From: Sepiola atlantica
Taxonomy: Eukaryota > Mollusca > Cephalopoda > Sepiida > Sepiolidae
NCBI GenBank assembly: GCA_963556195.1
Contig: CAUVYP010001208.1
Location: 3,162,001 to 3,226,000, forward strand
Reading direction: 5' to 3'
Length of the DNA: 64,000 bases
Shown: piece after piece, positions 48,823-61,287 of the stretch
Layout: every line of letters starts with the position of its first letter
Numbering within the stretch: position 1 is the first letter of the stretch
Notes under the pieces: model-generated
Told to the model about the DNA's origin: nothing
Seen by the model: only the letters and a program-made list of their open reading frames with translations
Database searches by the model: none
Position numbers and translations under genes: made by a program

Positions 48823-49939
48823 TTAGCGCGTTTTAAAGTTGATATCGCTTTTGTTTATAACTGTCACATTTATTCCAATTGTGCAACGAAACTTTGCAGA
48901 CAGTCGCGAATAGGCCCTTTCTACTGAAGTACCAAGTTTCAGAATTGCAGCTCTTGTACTGCCGGAGATATGTCGATACAAACTGAATACGCAAAACATC
49001 AACCAAATTTAGCCGGTTTTTAAAATTGATATCGCTTTTTTTTATAACTTCCACATTTATTCGAATTGTGCAACGAAACTTTGCAGACAGTCGCGGGGAC
49101 ACATTTCCTACTGAAGTACCAAGTTTCAGAAGTGCAGATCTTGTACTGCCGGAGATATGTCGATACAAACTGAATACGCAAAACATCAACAAAATTTAGC
49201 GCGTTTTAAAGTTGATATCGCTTTTGTGTAAAACTTCCACATTTATTACAATTGTGCAACGAAACTTTGCAAACCGTCTCAAATAGGCCTTTTCTACTGA
49301 AGTACCAAGTTTCAGAATTGCAGCTCTTGTACTGCCGGAGATATGTCGATACAAACTGAATACGCAAAACATCAACAAAATTTAGCGCGTTTTAAAGTTG
49401 ATATCGCTTTTGTTTATAACTTCCACATTTATTCGAATTGTGCAACGAAACTTTGCAGACAGTCGCAGAGACACATTCTCCACTGAAGTACTAAGTTTCA
49501 GAAGTGCAGATCTTGCACTGCCGGAGATATGTCGATACAAACTGAATACGCAAAACATCAACAAAATTTAGCGCGTTTTAAAGTTGATATCGCTTTTGTG
49601 TATAACTTCCACATTTATTCGAATTGTGCAACGAAACTTTGCAGACCGTCTCGAATAGGCCTTTTCTACTGAAGTACCAAGTTTCAGAATTGCAGCTCTT
49701 GTACTGCCGGAGATATGTCGATACAAACTGAATACGCAAAACATCAACAAAATTTAGCGCGTTTTAAAGTTGATATCGCTTTTGTTAATAACTTCCACAT
49801 TTATTCGAATTTTGCAACGAAACTTTGCAGACAGTCTCGAATGGGCCTTTTCTACTGAAGTACCAAGTTTCAAAAGTGCAGGTCTTGTGCTGCCGGAGAT
49901 ATGTCGATACAAACTGAATACGCAAAACATCAACAAAAT
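48823..49939 (+). repeat. Six-monomer linker
   Basis: Order: TATTCCAATTG with CTGTCACATT; AGCCGG with an eight-T run near 49035; GTGTAAAAC; GATCTTGCACTG with CTCCACTG; AGACCGTC; TTTTGCAACG with GTTAATAAC. It closes the domain based on core Q. To its right the monomer repertoire changes to the A/B/C modules. Confidence 0.7.
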
Positions 49940-50869
49940 TTAGCGCGTTTTAAAGTGGATATCGCTTTTGTTTACGACTTCCACATTTATTCGAATTGTG
50001 CAACGAAACTTTGCAGACAGTCGCGGAGACACATTTCCTACTGAAGTACAAAGTTTCAGAAGTGCAGCTCTTGTACTGCCGGAGATATGTCGATACAAAC
50101 TGAATACGCAAAACATCAACAAAATTTAGCGCGTTTTAAAGTTGATATCGCTTTTGTGTATAACTTCCACATTTATTACAATTGTGCAACGAAACCTGGC
50201 AAACCGTCTCAAATAGGCCTTTTCTACTGAAGTACCAAGTTTCAGAATTGCAGCTCTTGTACTGCTGGAGATATGTCGATACAAACTGAATACGCAAAAC
50301 ATCAACAAAATTTAGCGCGTTTTAAAGTGGATATCGCTTTTGTTTATAACTTCCACATTTATTCGAATTGTGCAACGAAAATTTGCAGACCGTCTCGAAT
50401 GGGCATTTTCTACTGAAGTACCAAGTTTCAGAATTGCAGCTCTTGTACTGCCGGAGATATGTCGATACAAACTGAATACGCAAAACATCAACAAAATTTA
50501 GCGCGTTTTAAAGTTGATATCGCTTTTGTTTATAACTTCCACATTTATTCGAATTGTGCAACGAAACTTTGCAGACAGTCGCGGAGACACATTTCCTACT
50601 GAAGTACCAAGTTTCAGAAGTGCAGATCTTGTACTGCCGGAGATATGTCGATACAAACTGAATACGCAAAACATCAACAAAATTTAGCGCGTTTTAAAGT
50701 TGATATCGCTTTTGTTTATAACTTCCACATTTATTCTAATTGTGCAACGAAACTTTGCAGACAGTCTCGAATGGGCCTTTTCTACTGAAGTACCAAGCTT
50801 CAGAAGTGCAGCTCTTGTACTGCCGGAGATATGTCGATACAAACTGAATACGCAAAACATCAACAAAAT
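49940..50869 (+). repeat. Module A, copy 1 (5 monomers)
   Basis: Order: GTGGATATC with TTTACGAC; TATTACAATTG with AACCTGGCAAACCG; GAAAATTTGC with GGGCATTTTC; AGATCT; TATTCTAATTG with CAAGCTTCAG. Copies at 54219-55148 and 57196-58125 share AACCTGGCAAACCG and CAAGCTTCAG. This copy is the most diverged of the three. The first AAGCTT-bearing monomer of the window is here, near 50798. Confidence 0.8.
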
Positions 50870-52171
50870 TTAGCGCGTTTGAAAGTGGATATTGCTTTTG
50901 TTTACAACTTCCACATTTATTCGAATTGTGCAACGAAACTTTGCAGACAGTCGCGGAGACACATTTCCTACTGAAGTACCAAGTTTCAGAAGTGCAGCTC
51001 TTGTACTGCCGGAGATATGTCGATACAAACTAGATACGCAAAACATCAACAAAATTTAGCGCGTTTTAAAGTTGATATCGCTTTTGTGTATAACTTCCAC
51101 ATTTATTCGAATTGTGCAACGAAACTTTGCAGACCGTCTCGAATAGGCCTTTTCTACTGAAGTACCAAGTGTCAGAATTGCAGCTCTTGTACTGCCGGAG
51201 ATATGTCGATACAAACTGAATACGCAAAACATCAACAAAATTTAGCGCGTTTTAAAGTTGATATCGCTTTTGTTTATAACTTCCACATTTATTCGAATTG
51301 TGCAACGAAACTTTGCAGACAGTCTCGAATGGGCCTTTTCTACTGAAGTACCAAGTTTCAAAATTGCAGCTCTTGTACTGCCGGAGATATGTCGATACAA
51401 ACTGAATACGCAAAACATCAACAAAATTTAGCGCGTTTTAAAATTGATATCGCTTTTGTTTATAACTTCCACATTTATTCGAATTGTGCAACGAGACTTT
51501 GCAGACAGTCTCGAATAGGCCTTTTCTACTGAAGTACCAAGTTTCAGAATTGCAGCTCTTGTACTGCCGGAGATATGTCGATACAAACTGAATACGCAAA
51601 ACATCAACAAAATTTAGCGCGTTTTAAAGTTGATATCGCTTTTGTTTATAACTTCCACATTTATTCGAATTGTGCAACGAAACTTTGCAGACAGTCGCGG
51701 AGACACATTTTCTACTGAAGTACCAAGTTTCAGAAGTGCAGCTCTTGTACTGCCGGAGATATGTCGATACAAACTGAATACGCAAAACATCAACAAAATT
51801 TAGCGCGTTTTAAAGTTGATATCGCTTTTGTGTATAACTTCCACATTTATTCGAATTGTGCAACGAAACTTTGCAGACCGTCTCGAATAGGCCTTTTCTA
51901 CTGAAGTACCAAGTTTCAGAAGTGCACCTCTTGTACTGCCGGAGATATGTCGATACAAACTGAATACGCAAAACATCAACAAAATTTAGCGCGTTTTAAA
52001 GTTGATATCGCTTTTGTTTATAACTTCCACATTTATTCGAATTGTGCAACGAAACTTTGCAGACAGTCTCGAATGGGCCTTTTCTACTGAAGTACCAAGT
52101 TTCAAAAGTGCAGCTCTTGTACTGCCGGAGATATGTCGATACAAACTGAATACGCAAAACATCAACAAAAT
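50870..52171 (+). repeat. Module B, copy 1 (7 monomers)
   Basis: Order: GATATTGC with AACTAGATACGC; AAGTGTCAGAATTG; T block with TTTCAAAATTG; AAATTGATATC with CAACGAGAC; common C block; AGACCGTC with GTGCACCTC; T block with TTTCAAAAGTG. Six of the seven recur at 58126-59241 (shift 7256 bp). Confidence 0.8.
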
Positions 52172-54218
52172 TTAGCGCGTTTTAAAGTGGATATCGCTTT
52201 TGTTTACAACTTCCACATTTATTCGAATTGTGCAACGAAACTTTGCAGACAGTCGCGGAGACACATTTCCTACTGAAGTACCAAGTTTCAGAAGTGCAGC
52301 TCTTGTACTGCCGGAGATATGTCGATACAAACTGAATACGCAAAACATCAACAAAATTTAGCGCGTTTTAAAGTTGATATCGCTTTTGTGTAAAACTTTC
52401 ACATTTATTACAATTGTGCAACGAAACTTTGCAAACCGTCTCAAATAGGCCTTTTCTACTGAAGTACCAAGTTTCAGAATTGCAGCTCTTGTACTGCCGG
52501 AGATATGTCGATACAAACTGAATACGCAAAACATCAACAAAATTTAGCGCGTTTTAAAGTTGATATCGCTTTTGTTTATAACTTCCACATTTATTCGAAT
52601 TGTGCAACGAAACTTTGCAGACAGTCGCAGAGACACATTCTCTACTGAAGTACTAAGTTTCAGAAGTGCAGATCTTGCACTGCCGGAGATATGTCGATAC
52701 AAACTGAATACGCAAAACATCAACAAAATTTAGCGCGTTTTAAAGTTGATATCGCTTTTGTTTATAACTTCCACATTTATTCGAATTGTTACACGAGACT
52801 TTGCAGACAGTCTCGAATAGGCATTTTCTACTGAAGTACTAAGTTTCAGAAGTGCAGCTCTTGTATTCCCGGAGATATGTCGATACAAACTGAATACGCA
52901 AAACATCAACAAAATTTAGCGCGTTTTAAAGTTGATATCGCTTTCGTTTATAACTTCCACATTTATTCGAATTGTGCAACGAAACTTTGCAGACAGTCTC
53001 GAATAGGCCCTTTCTACTGAAGTACTAAGTTTCAGAGGTGCAGCTCTTGTACTGCCGGAGATATGTCGATACAAACTGAATACGCAAAACATCAACAAAA
53101 TTTAGCGCGTTTTAAAGTTGATATCGCTTTTGTTTATAACTTCCACATTTATTCGAATTGTGCAACGAAACTTTGCAGACAGTCGCGGAGACACATTTTC
53201 TACTGAAGTACCAAGTTTCAGAAGTGCCGCTATAATACTGCCGGAGATATCTCGATACAAACTGAATACGCAAAACATCAACAAAATTTAGCGCGTTTTA
53301 AAGTTGATATCGCTTTTGTTTATAACTTCCACATTTATTCGAATTGTGCAACGAAACTTTGCAGACAGTCGCTGAAAAAACATTTTCTACTGAAGTACCA
53401 AGTTTCAGAAGTGCAGCTCTTGTACTGCCGGAGATATTTCGATACAAACTGAATACGCAAAACATCAACAAAATTTAGCGCGTTTTAAAGTTGATATCGC
53501 TTTTGTTTATAACTTCCACATTTATTCCAATTGTGCAACGAAACTTTGCAGACAGTCTCGAATAGGCCCTTTCTACTGAAGTACCAAGTTTCAGAATTGC
53601 AGCTCTTGTACTGCCGGAGATATGTCGATACAAACTGAATACGCAAAACATCAACAAAATTTAGCGCGTTTTAAAATTGATATCGCTTTTGTTTATAACT
53701 TCCACATTTATTCGAATTGTGCAACGAAACTTTGCAGACAGTCGCGGAGACACATTTTCTACTGAAGTACCAAGTTTCAGAAGTGCAGCTCTTGTACTGC
53801 CGGAGATATGTCGATACAAACTGAATACGCAAAACATCAACAAAATTTAGCGCGTTTTAAAGTTGATATCGCTTTTGTGTATAACTTCCACATTTATTCG
53901 AATTGTGCAACGAAACTTTGCAGACCGTCTCGAATAGTCCTTTTCTACTGAAGTACCAAGTTTCAGAATTGCAGCTCTTGTACTGCCGTTAATATGTCGA
54001 TACAAACTGAATACGCAAAACATCAACAAAATTTAGCGCGTTTTAAAGTTGATATCGCTTTTGTTTATAACTTCCACATTTATTCGAATTGTGCAACGAA
54101 ACTTTGCAGACAGTCTCGAATGGGCCTTTTCTACTGAAGTACCAAGTTTCAAAAGTGCAGCTCTTGTACTGCCGGAGATATGTCGATACAAACTGAATAC
54201 GCAAAACATCAACAAAAT
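52172..54218 (+). repeat. Module C, copy 1 (11 monomers, 2047 bp)
   Basis: Order: GTTTACAAC; GTGTAAAACTTTC; GATCTTGCACTG; TTACACGAGAC with ATTCCCGGAG; TTTCGTTTATAAC with CAGAGGTGCAG; ATAATACTG; TGAAAAAACA; TATTCCAATTG; AAATTGATATC; AATAGTCC with GCCGTTAATATG; TTTCAAAAGTG. Repeated with the same order and marks at 55149-57195. Confidence 0.9.
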
Positions 54219-55148
54219 TTAGCGCGTTTTAAAGTGGATATCGCTTTTGTTTACAACTTCAACATTTATTCGAATTGTGCAACGAAACTTTGCAGACAGT
54301 CGCGGAGACACATTTCCTACTGAAGTACCAAGTTTCAGAAGTGCAGCTCTTGTACTGCCGGAGATATGTCGATACAAACTGAATACGCAAAACATCAACA
54401 AAATTTAGCGCGTTTTAAAGTTGATATCGCTTTTGTGTATAACTTCCACATTTATTACAATTGTGCAACGAAACCTGGCAAACCGTCTCAAATAGGCCTT
54501 TTCTACTGAAGTACCAAGTTTCATAATTGCAGCTCTTGTACTGCCGGAGATATGTCGATACAAACTGAATACGCAAAACATCAACAAAATTTAGCGCGTT
54601 TTAAAGTTGATATCGCTTTTGTGTATAACTTCCACATTTATTCGAATTGTGCAACGAAAATTTGCAGACCGTCTCGAATAGGCATTTTCTACTGAAGTAC
54701 CAAGTTTCAGAATTGCAGCTCTTGTACTGCCGGAGATATGTCGATACAAACTGAATACGCAAAACATCAACAAAATTTAGCGCGTTTTAAAGTTGATATC
54801 GCTTTTGTTTATAACTTCCACATTTATTCGAATTGTGCAACGAAACTTTGCAGACAGTCGCGGAGACACATTTCCTACTGAAGTACCAAGTTTCAGAAGT
54901 GCAGATTCTGTACTGCCGGAGATATGTCGATACAAACTGAATACGCAAAACATCAACAAAATTTAGCGCGTTTTAAAGTTGATATCGCTTTTGTTTATAA
55001 CTTCCACATTTATTCTAATTGTGCAACGAAACTTTGCAGACAGTCTCGAATGGGCCTTTTCTACTGAAGTACCAAGCTTCAGAAGTGCAGCTCTTGTACT
55101 GCCGGAGATATGTCGATACAAACTGAATACGCAAAACATCAACAAAAT
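54219..55148 (+). repeat. Module A, copy 2 (5 monomers)
   Basis: Together with module C it makes a 16-monomer unit: A-C at 54219-57195 corresponds to the flanking C and A copies at a shift of 2977 bp (16 x 186 + 1). Shared marks with copy 3 include AACTTCAACATT near 54256, TTTCATAATTGC near 54528 and GCAGATTCTGTAC near 54902. Confidence 0.9.
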
Positions 55149-57195
55149 TTAGCGCGTTTTAAAGTGGATATCGCTTTTGTTTACAACTTCCACATTTATT
55201 CGAATTGTGCAACGAAACTTTGCAGACAGTCGCGGAGACACATTTCCTACTGAAGTACCAAGTTTCAGAAGTGCAGCTCTTGTACTGCCGGAGATATGTC
55301 GATACAAACTGAATACGCAAAACATCAACAAAATTTAGCGCGTTTTAAAGTTGATATCGCTTTTGTGTAAAACTTTCACATTTATTACAATTGTGCAACG
55401 AAACTTTGCAAACCGTCTCAAATAGGCCTTTTCTACTGAAGTACCAAGTTTCAGAATTGCAGCTCTTGTACTGCCGGAGATATGTCGATACAAACTGAAT
55501 ACGCAAAACATCAACAAAATTTAGCGCGTTTTAAAGTTGATATCGCTTTTGTTTATAACTTCCACATTTATTCGAATTGTGCAACGAAACTTTGCAGACA
55601 GTCGCAGAGACACATTCTCTACTGAAGTACTAAGTTTCAGAAGTGCAGATCTTGCACTGCCGGAGATATGTCGATACAAACTGAATACGCAAAACATCAA
55701 CAAAATTTAGCGCGTTTTAAAGTTGATATCGCTTTTGTTTATAACTTCCACATTTATTCGAATTGTTACACGAAACTTTGCAGACAGTCTCGAATAGGCA
55801 TTTTCTACTGAAGTACTAAGTTTCAGAAGTGCAGCTCTTGTATTCCCGGAGATATGTCGATACAAACTGAATACGCAAAACATCAACAAAATTTAGCGCG
55901 TTTTAAAGTTGATATCGCTTTCGTTTATAACTTCCACATTTATTCGAATTGTGCAACGAAACTTTGCAGACAGTCTCGAATAGGCCCTTTCTACTGAAGT
56001 ACTAAGTTTCAGAGGTGCAGCTCTTGTACTGCCGGAGATATGTCGATACAAACTGAATACGCAAAACATCAACAAAATTTAGCGCGTTTTAAAGTTGATA
56101 TCGCTTTTGTTTATAACTTCCACATTTATTCGAATTGTGCAACGAAACTTTGCAGACAGTCGCGGAGACACATTTTCTACTGAAGTACCAAGTTTCAGAA
56201 GTGCCGCTATAATACTGCCGGAGATATCTCGATACAAACTGAATACGCAAAACATCAACAAAATTTAGCGCGTTTTAAAGTTGATATCGCTTTTGTTTAT
56301 AACTTCCACATTTATTCGAATTGTGCAACGAAACTTTGCAGACAGTCGCTGAAAAAACATTTTCTACTGAAGTACCAAGTTTCAGAAGTGCAGCTCTTGT
56401 ACTGCCGGAGATATTTCGATACAAACTGAATACGCAAAACATCAACAAAATTTAGCGCGTTTTAAAGTTGATATCGCTTTTGTTTATAACTTCCACATTT
56501 ATTCCAATTGTGCAACGAAACTTTGCAGACAGTCTCGAATAGGCCCTTTCTACTGAAGTACCAAGTTTCAGAATTGCAGCTCTTGTACTGCCGGAGATAT
56601 GTCGATACAAACTGAATACGCAAAACATCAACAAAATTTAGCGCGTTTTAAAATTGATATCGCTTTTGTTTATAACTTCCACATTTATTCGAATTGTGCA
56701 ACGAAACTTTGCAGACAGTCGCGGAGACACATTTTCTACTGAAGTACCAAGTTTCAGAAGTGCAGCTCTTGTACTGCCGGAGATATGTCGATACAAACTG
56801 AATACGCAAAACATCAACAAAATTTAGCGCGTTTTAAAGTTGATATCGCTTTTGTGTATAACTTCCACATTTATTCGAATTGTGCAACGAAACTTTGCAG
56901 ACCGTCTCGAATAGTCCTTTTCTACTGAAGTACCAAGTTTCAGAATTGCAGCTCTTGTACTGCCGTTAATATGTCGATACAAACTGAATACGCAAAACAT
57001 CAACAAAATTTAGCGCGTTTTAAAGTTGATATCGCTTTTGTTTATAACTTCCACATTTATTCGAATTGTGCAACGAAACTTTGCAGACAGTCTCGAATGG
57101 GCCTTTTCTACTGAAGTACCAAGTTTCAAAAGTGCAGCTCTTGTACTGCCGGAGATATGTCGATACAAACTGAATACGCAAAACATCAACAAAAT
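55149..57195 (+). repeat. Module C, copy 2 (11 monomers, 2047 bp)
   Basis: Follows copy 1 at a constant 2977 bp. All eleven marks are present, including ATTCCCGGAG near 55853, TGAAAAAACA at 56350 and GCCGTTAATATG near 56962. The only difference I noticed is ACACGAAAC here versus ACACGAGAC in copy 1, so this is among the youngest large duplications in the window. Confidence 0.92.
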
Positions 57196-58125
57196 TTAGC
57201 GCGTTTTAAAGTGGATATCGCTTTTGTTTACAACTTCAACATTTATTCGAATTGTGCAACGAAACTTTGCAGACAGTCGCGGAGACACATTTCCTACTGA
57301 AGTACCAAGTTTCAGAAGTGCAGCTCTTGTACTGCCGGAGATATGTCGATACAAACTGAATACGCAAAACATCAACAAAATTTAGCGCGTTTTAAAGTTG
57401 ATATCGCTTTTGTGTATAACTTCCACATTTATTACAATTGTGCAACGAAACCTGGCAAACCGTCTCAAATAGGCCTTTTCTACTGAAGTACCAAGTTTCA
57501 TAATTGCAGCTCTTGTACTGCCGGAGATATGTCGATACAAACTGAATACGCAAAACATCAACAAAATTTAGCGCGTTTTAAAGTTGATATCGCTTTTGTG
57601 TATAACTTCCACATTTATTCGAATTGTGCAACGAAAATTTGCAGACCGTCTCGAATAGGCATTTTCTACTGAAGTACCAAGTTTCAGAATTGCAGCTCTT
57701 GTACTGCCGGAGATATGTCGATACAAACTGAATACGCAAAACATCAACAAAATTTAGCGCGTTTTAAAGTTGATATCGCTTTTGTTTATAACTTCCACAT
57801 TTATTCGAATTGTGCAACGAAACTTTGCAGACAGTCGCGGAGACACATTTCCTACTGAAGTACCAAGTTTCAGAAGTGCAGATTCTGTACTGCCGGAGAT
57901 ATGTCGATACAAACTGAATACGCAAAACATCAACAAAATTTAGCGCGTTTTAAAGTTGATATCGCTTTTGTTTATAACTTCCACATTTATTCTAATTGTG
58001 CAACGAAACTTTGCAGACAGTCTCGAATGGGCCTTTTCTACTGAAGTACCAAGCTTCAGAAGTGCAGCTCTTGTACTGCCGGAGATATGTCGATACAAAC
58101 TGAATACGCAAAACATCAACAAAAT
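57196..58125 (+). repeat. Module A, copy 3 (5 monomers)
   Basis: Matches copy 2 at 2977 bp, including AACTTCAACATT, AACCTGGCAAACCG, TTTCATAATTGC, GCAGATTCTGTAC and CAAGCTTCAG. It is followed by module B rather than C, as in copy 1. Copies 1 and 3 thus flank the 16-monomer duplication. Confidence 0.9.
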
Positions 58126-59241
58126 TTAGCGCGTTTTAAAGTGGATATCGCTTTTGTTTACAACTTCCACATTTATTCGAATTGTGCAACGAAACTTTGC
58201 AGACAGTCGCGGAGACACATTTCCTACTGAAGTACCAAGTTTCAGAAGTGCAGCTCTTGTACTGCCGGAGATATGTCGATACAAACTAGATACGCAAAAC
58301 ATCAACAAAATTTAGCGCGTTTTAAAGTTGATATCGCTTTTGTGTATAACTTCCACATTTATTCGAATTGTGCAACGAAACTTTGCAGACCGTCTCGAAT
58401 AGGCCTTTTCTACTGAAGTACCAAGTGTCAGAATTGCAGCTCTTGTACTGCCGGAGATATGTCGATACAAACTGAATACGCAAAACATCAACAAAATTTA
58501 GCGCGTTTTAAAGTTGATATCGCTTTTGTTTATAACTTCCACATTTATTCGAATTGTGCAACGAAACTTTGCAGACAGTCTCGAATGGGCCTTTTCTACT
58601 GAAGTACCAAGTTTCAGAATTGCAGCTCTTGTACTGCCGGAGATATGTCGATACAAACTGAATACGCAAAACATCAACAAAATTTAGCGCGTTTTAAAAT
58701 TGATATCGCTTTTGATTATAACTTCCACATTTATTCGAATTGTGCAACGAGACTTTGCAGACAGTCTCGAATAGGCCTTTTCTACTGAAGTACCAAGTTT
58801 CAGAATTGCAGCTCTTGTACTGCCGGAGATATGTCGATACAAACTGAATACGCAAAACATCAACAAAATTTAGCGCGTGTTAAAGTTGATATCGCTTTTG
58901 TTTATAACTTCCACATTTATTCGAATTGTGCAACGAAACTTTGCAGACAGTCGCGGAGACACATTTTCTACTGAAGTACCAAGTTTCAGAAGTGCAGCTC
59001 TTGTACTGCCGGAGATATGTCGATACAAACTGAATACGCAAAACATCAACAAAATTTAGCGCGTTTTAAAGTTGATATCGCTTTTGTGTATAACTTCCAC
59101 ATTTATTCGAATTGTGCAACGAAACTTTGCAGACCGTCTCGAATAGGCCTTTTCTACTGAAGTACCAAGTTTCAGAATTGCAGCTCTTGTACTGCCGGAG
59201 ATATGTCGATACAAACTGAATACGCAAAACATCAACAAAAT
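58126..59241 (+). repeat. Module B, copy 2 (6 of 7 monomers)
   Basis: Follows 50870-51985 at 7256 bp, sharing AACTAGATACGC near 58286 and AAGTGTCAGAATTG near 58425. It differs by TTTTGATTATAAC near 58712 and GCGTGTTAAAG near 58876. The seventh monomer (TTTCAAAAGTG) is replaced by an AGATCT type at 59242. Confidence 0.85.
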
Positions 59242-59799
59242 TTAGCGCGTTTTAAAGTTGATATCGCTTTTGTTTATAACTTCCACATTTATTCGAATTG
59301 TGCAACGAAACTTTGCAGACAGTCGCGGAGACACATTTCCTACTGAAGTACCAAGTTTCAGAAGTACAGATCTTGTACTGCCGGAGATATGTCGATACAA
59401 ACTGAATACGCAAAACATCAACAAAATTTAGCGCGTTTTAAAGTTGATATCGCTTTTGTTTATAACTTCCACATTTATTCTAATTGTGCAACGAAACTTT
59501 GCAGACAGTCTCGAATGGGCCTTTTCTACTGAAGTACCAAGCTTCAGAAGTGCAGCTCTTGTACTGCCGGAGATATGTCGATACAAACTGAATACGCAAA
59601 ACATCAACAAAATTTAGCGCGTTTTAAAGTTGATATCGCTTTTGTTTATAACTTCCACATGTATTCCAATTGTGCAACGAAACTTTGCAGACAGTCTCGA
59701 ATAGGCCCTTTCTACTGAAGTACTAAGTTTCAGAATTGCAGCTCTGGTACTGCCGGAGATATGTCGATACAAACTGAATACGCAAAACATCAACAAAAT
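59242..59799 (+). repeat. Three-monomer linker
   Basis: AGATCT with GAAGTACAG; TATTCTAATTG with CAAGCTTCAG; TATTCCAATTG with CATGTATTCC and GCTCTGGTAC. The series joins module B to the 8-monomer repeat. Its last monomer shares its right half with the one at 61102. Confidence 0.7.
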
Positions 59800-61287
59800 T
59801 TAGCGCGTTTTAAAATTGATATCGCTTTTGTTTATAACTTCCACATTTATTCGAATTGTGCAACGAAACTTTGCAGACAGTCTCGAATGGGCCTTTTCTA
59901 CTGAAGTACCAAGCTTCAGACATGCAGCTCTTGTACTGCCGGAGATATGTCGATACAAACTGAATACGCAAAACATCAACAAAATTTAGCGCGTTTTAAA
60001 GTGGATATCGCTTTTGTTTACAACTTCCACATTTATTCGAATTGTGCAACGAAACTTTGCAGACAGTCGCGGAGACACATTTCCTACTGAAGTACCAAGT
60101 CTCAGAATTGCAGTCCTTGTACTGCCGGAGATATGTCGATACAAACTGAATACGCAAAACATCAACAAAATTTAGCGCGTTTTAAAATTGATATCGCTTT
60201 TGATTATAACTTCCACATTTATTCGAATTGTGCAACGAGACTTTGCAGACCGTCTCGAATAGGCCTTTTCTACTGAAGTACCAAGTTTCAGAATTGCAGC
60301 TCTTGTACTGCCGGAGATATGTCGATACAAACTGAATACGCAAAACATCAACAAAATTTAGCGCGTTTTAAAGTTGATATCGCTTTTGTTTATAACTTCC
60401 ACATTTATTCGAATTGTGCAACGAAACTTTGCAGACAGTCGCGGAGACACATTTTCTACTGAAGTACCAAGTTTCAGAAGTGCAGCTCTTGTACTGCCGG
60501 AGATATGTCGATACAAACTGAATACGCAAAACATCAACAAAATTTAGCGCGTTTTAAAGTTGATATCGCTTTTGTGTATAACTTCCACATTTATTGGAAT
60601 TGTGCAACGAAACTTTGCAGACCGTCTCGAATAGGCCTTTTCTACTGAAGTACCAAGTTTCAGAATTGCAGCTCTTGTACTGCCGGAGATATGTCGATAC
60701 AAACTGAATACGCAAAACATACACAAAATTTAGCGCGTTTTAAAGTTGATATCGCTTTTGTTTATAACTTCCACATTTATTCGAATTGTGCAACGAAACT
60801 TTGCAGACAGTCTCGAATTGGCCTTTTCTACTGAAGTACCAAGTTTCAAAAGTGCAGCTCTTGTACTGCCGGAGATATGTCGATACAAACTGAATACGCA
60901 AAACATCAACAAAATTTAGCGCGTTTTAAAGTGGATATTGCTTTTGTTTACAACTTCCACATTTATTCGAATTGTGCAACGAAACTTTGCAGACAGTCGC
61001 GGAGACACATTTCTTACTGAAGTACCAAGTTTCAGAAGTGCAGCTCTTGTACTGCCGGAGATATGTCGATACAAACTGAATACGCAAAACATCAACAAAA
61101 TATAGCGCGTTTTAAAGTTGATATCGCTTTTGTGTATAACTTCCACATTTATTACAATTGTGCAACGAAACTTTGCAGACAGTCTCGAATAGGCCCTCTC
61201 TACTGAAGTACCAAGTTTCAGAATTGCAGCTCCTGTACTGCCGGAGATATGTCGATACAAACTGAATACGCAAAACATCAACAAAAT
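59800..61287 (+). repeat. 8-monomer higher-order repeat, copy 1 (1488 bp)
   Basis: Order: AAATTGATATC with CAAGCTTCAGAC; GTTTACAAC with AAGTCTCAGAATTG; TTTTGATTATAAC with CAACGAGAC; common C block; AGACCGTC with ACATACACAAAA; TTTCAAAAGTG; GATATTGC with GTTTACAAC; TATTACAATTG with AATAGGCCCTCTC. The series restarts at 61288 (8 x 186). The junction at about 61100 has ATATAGCG, which removes the antisense stop. Confidence 0.85.
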
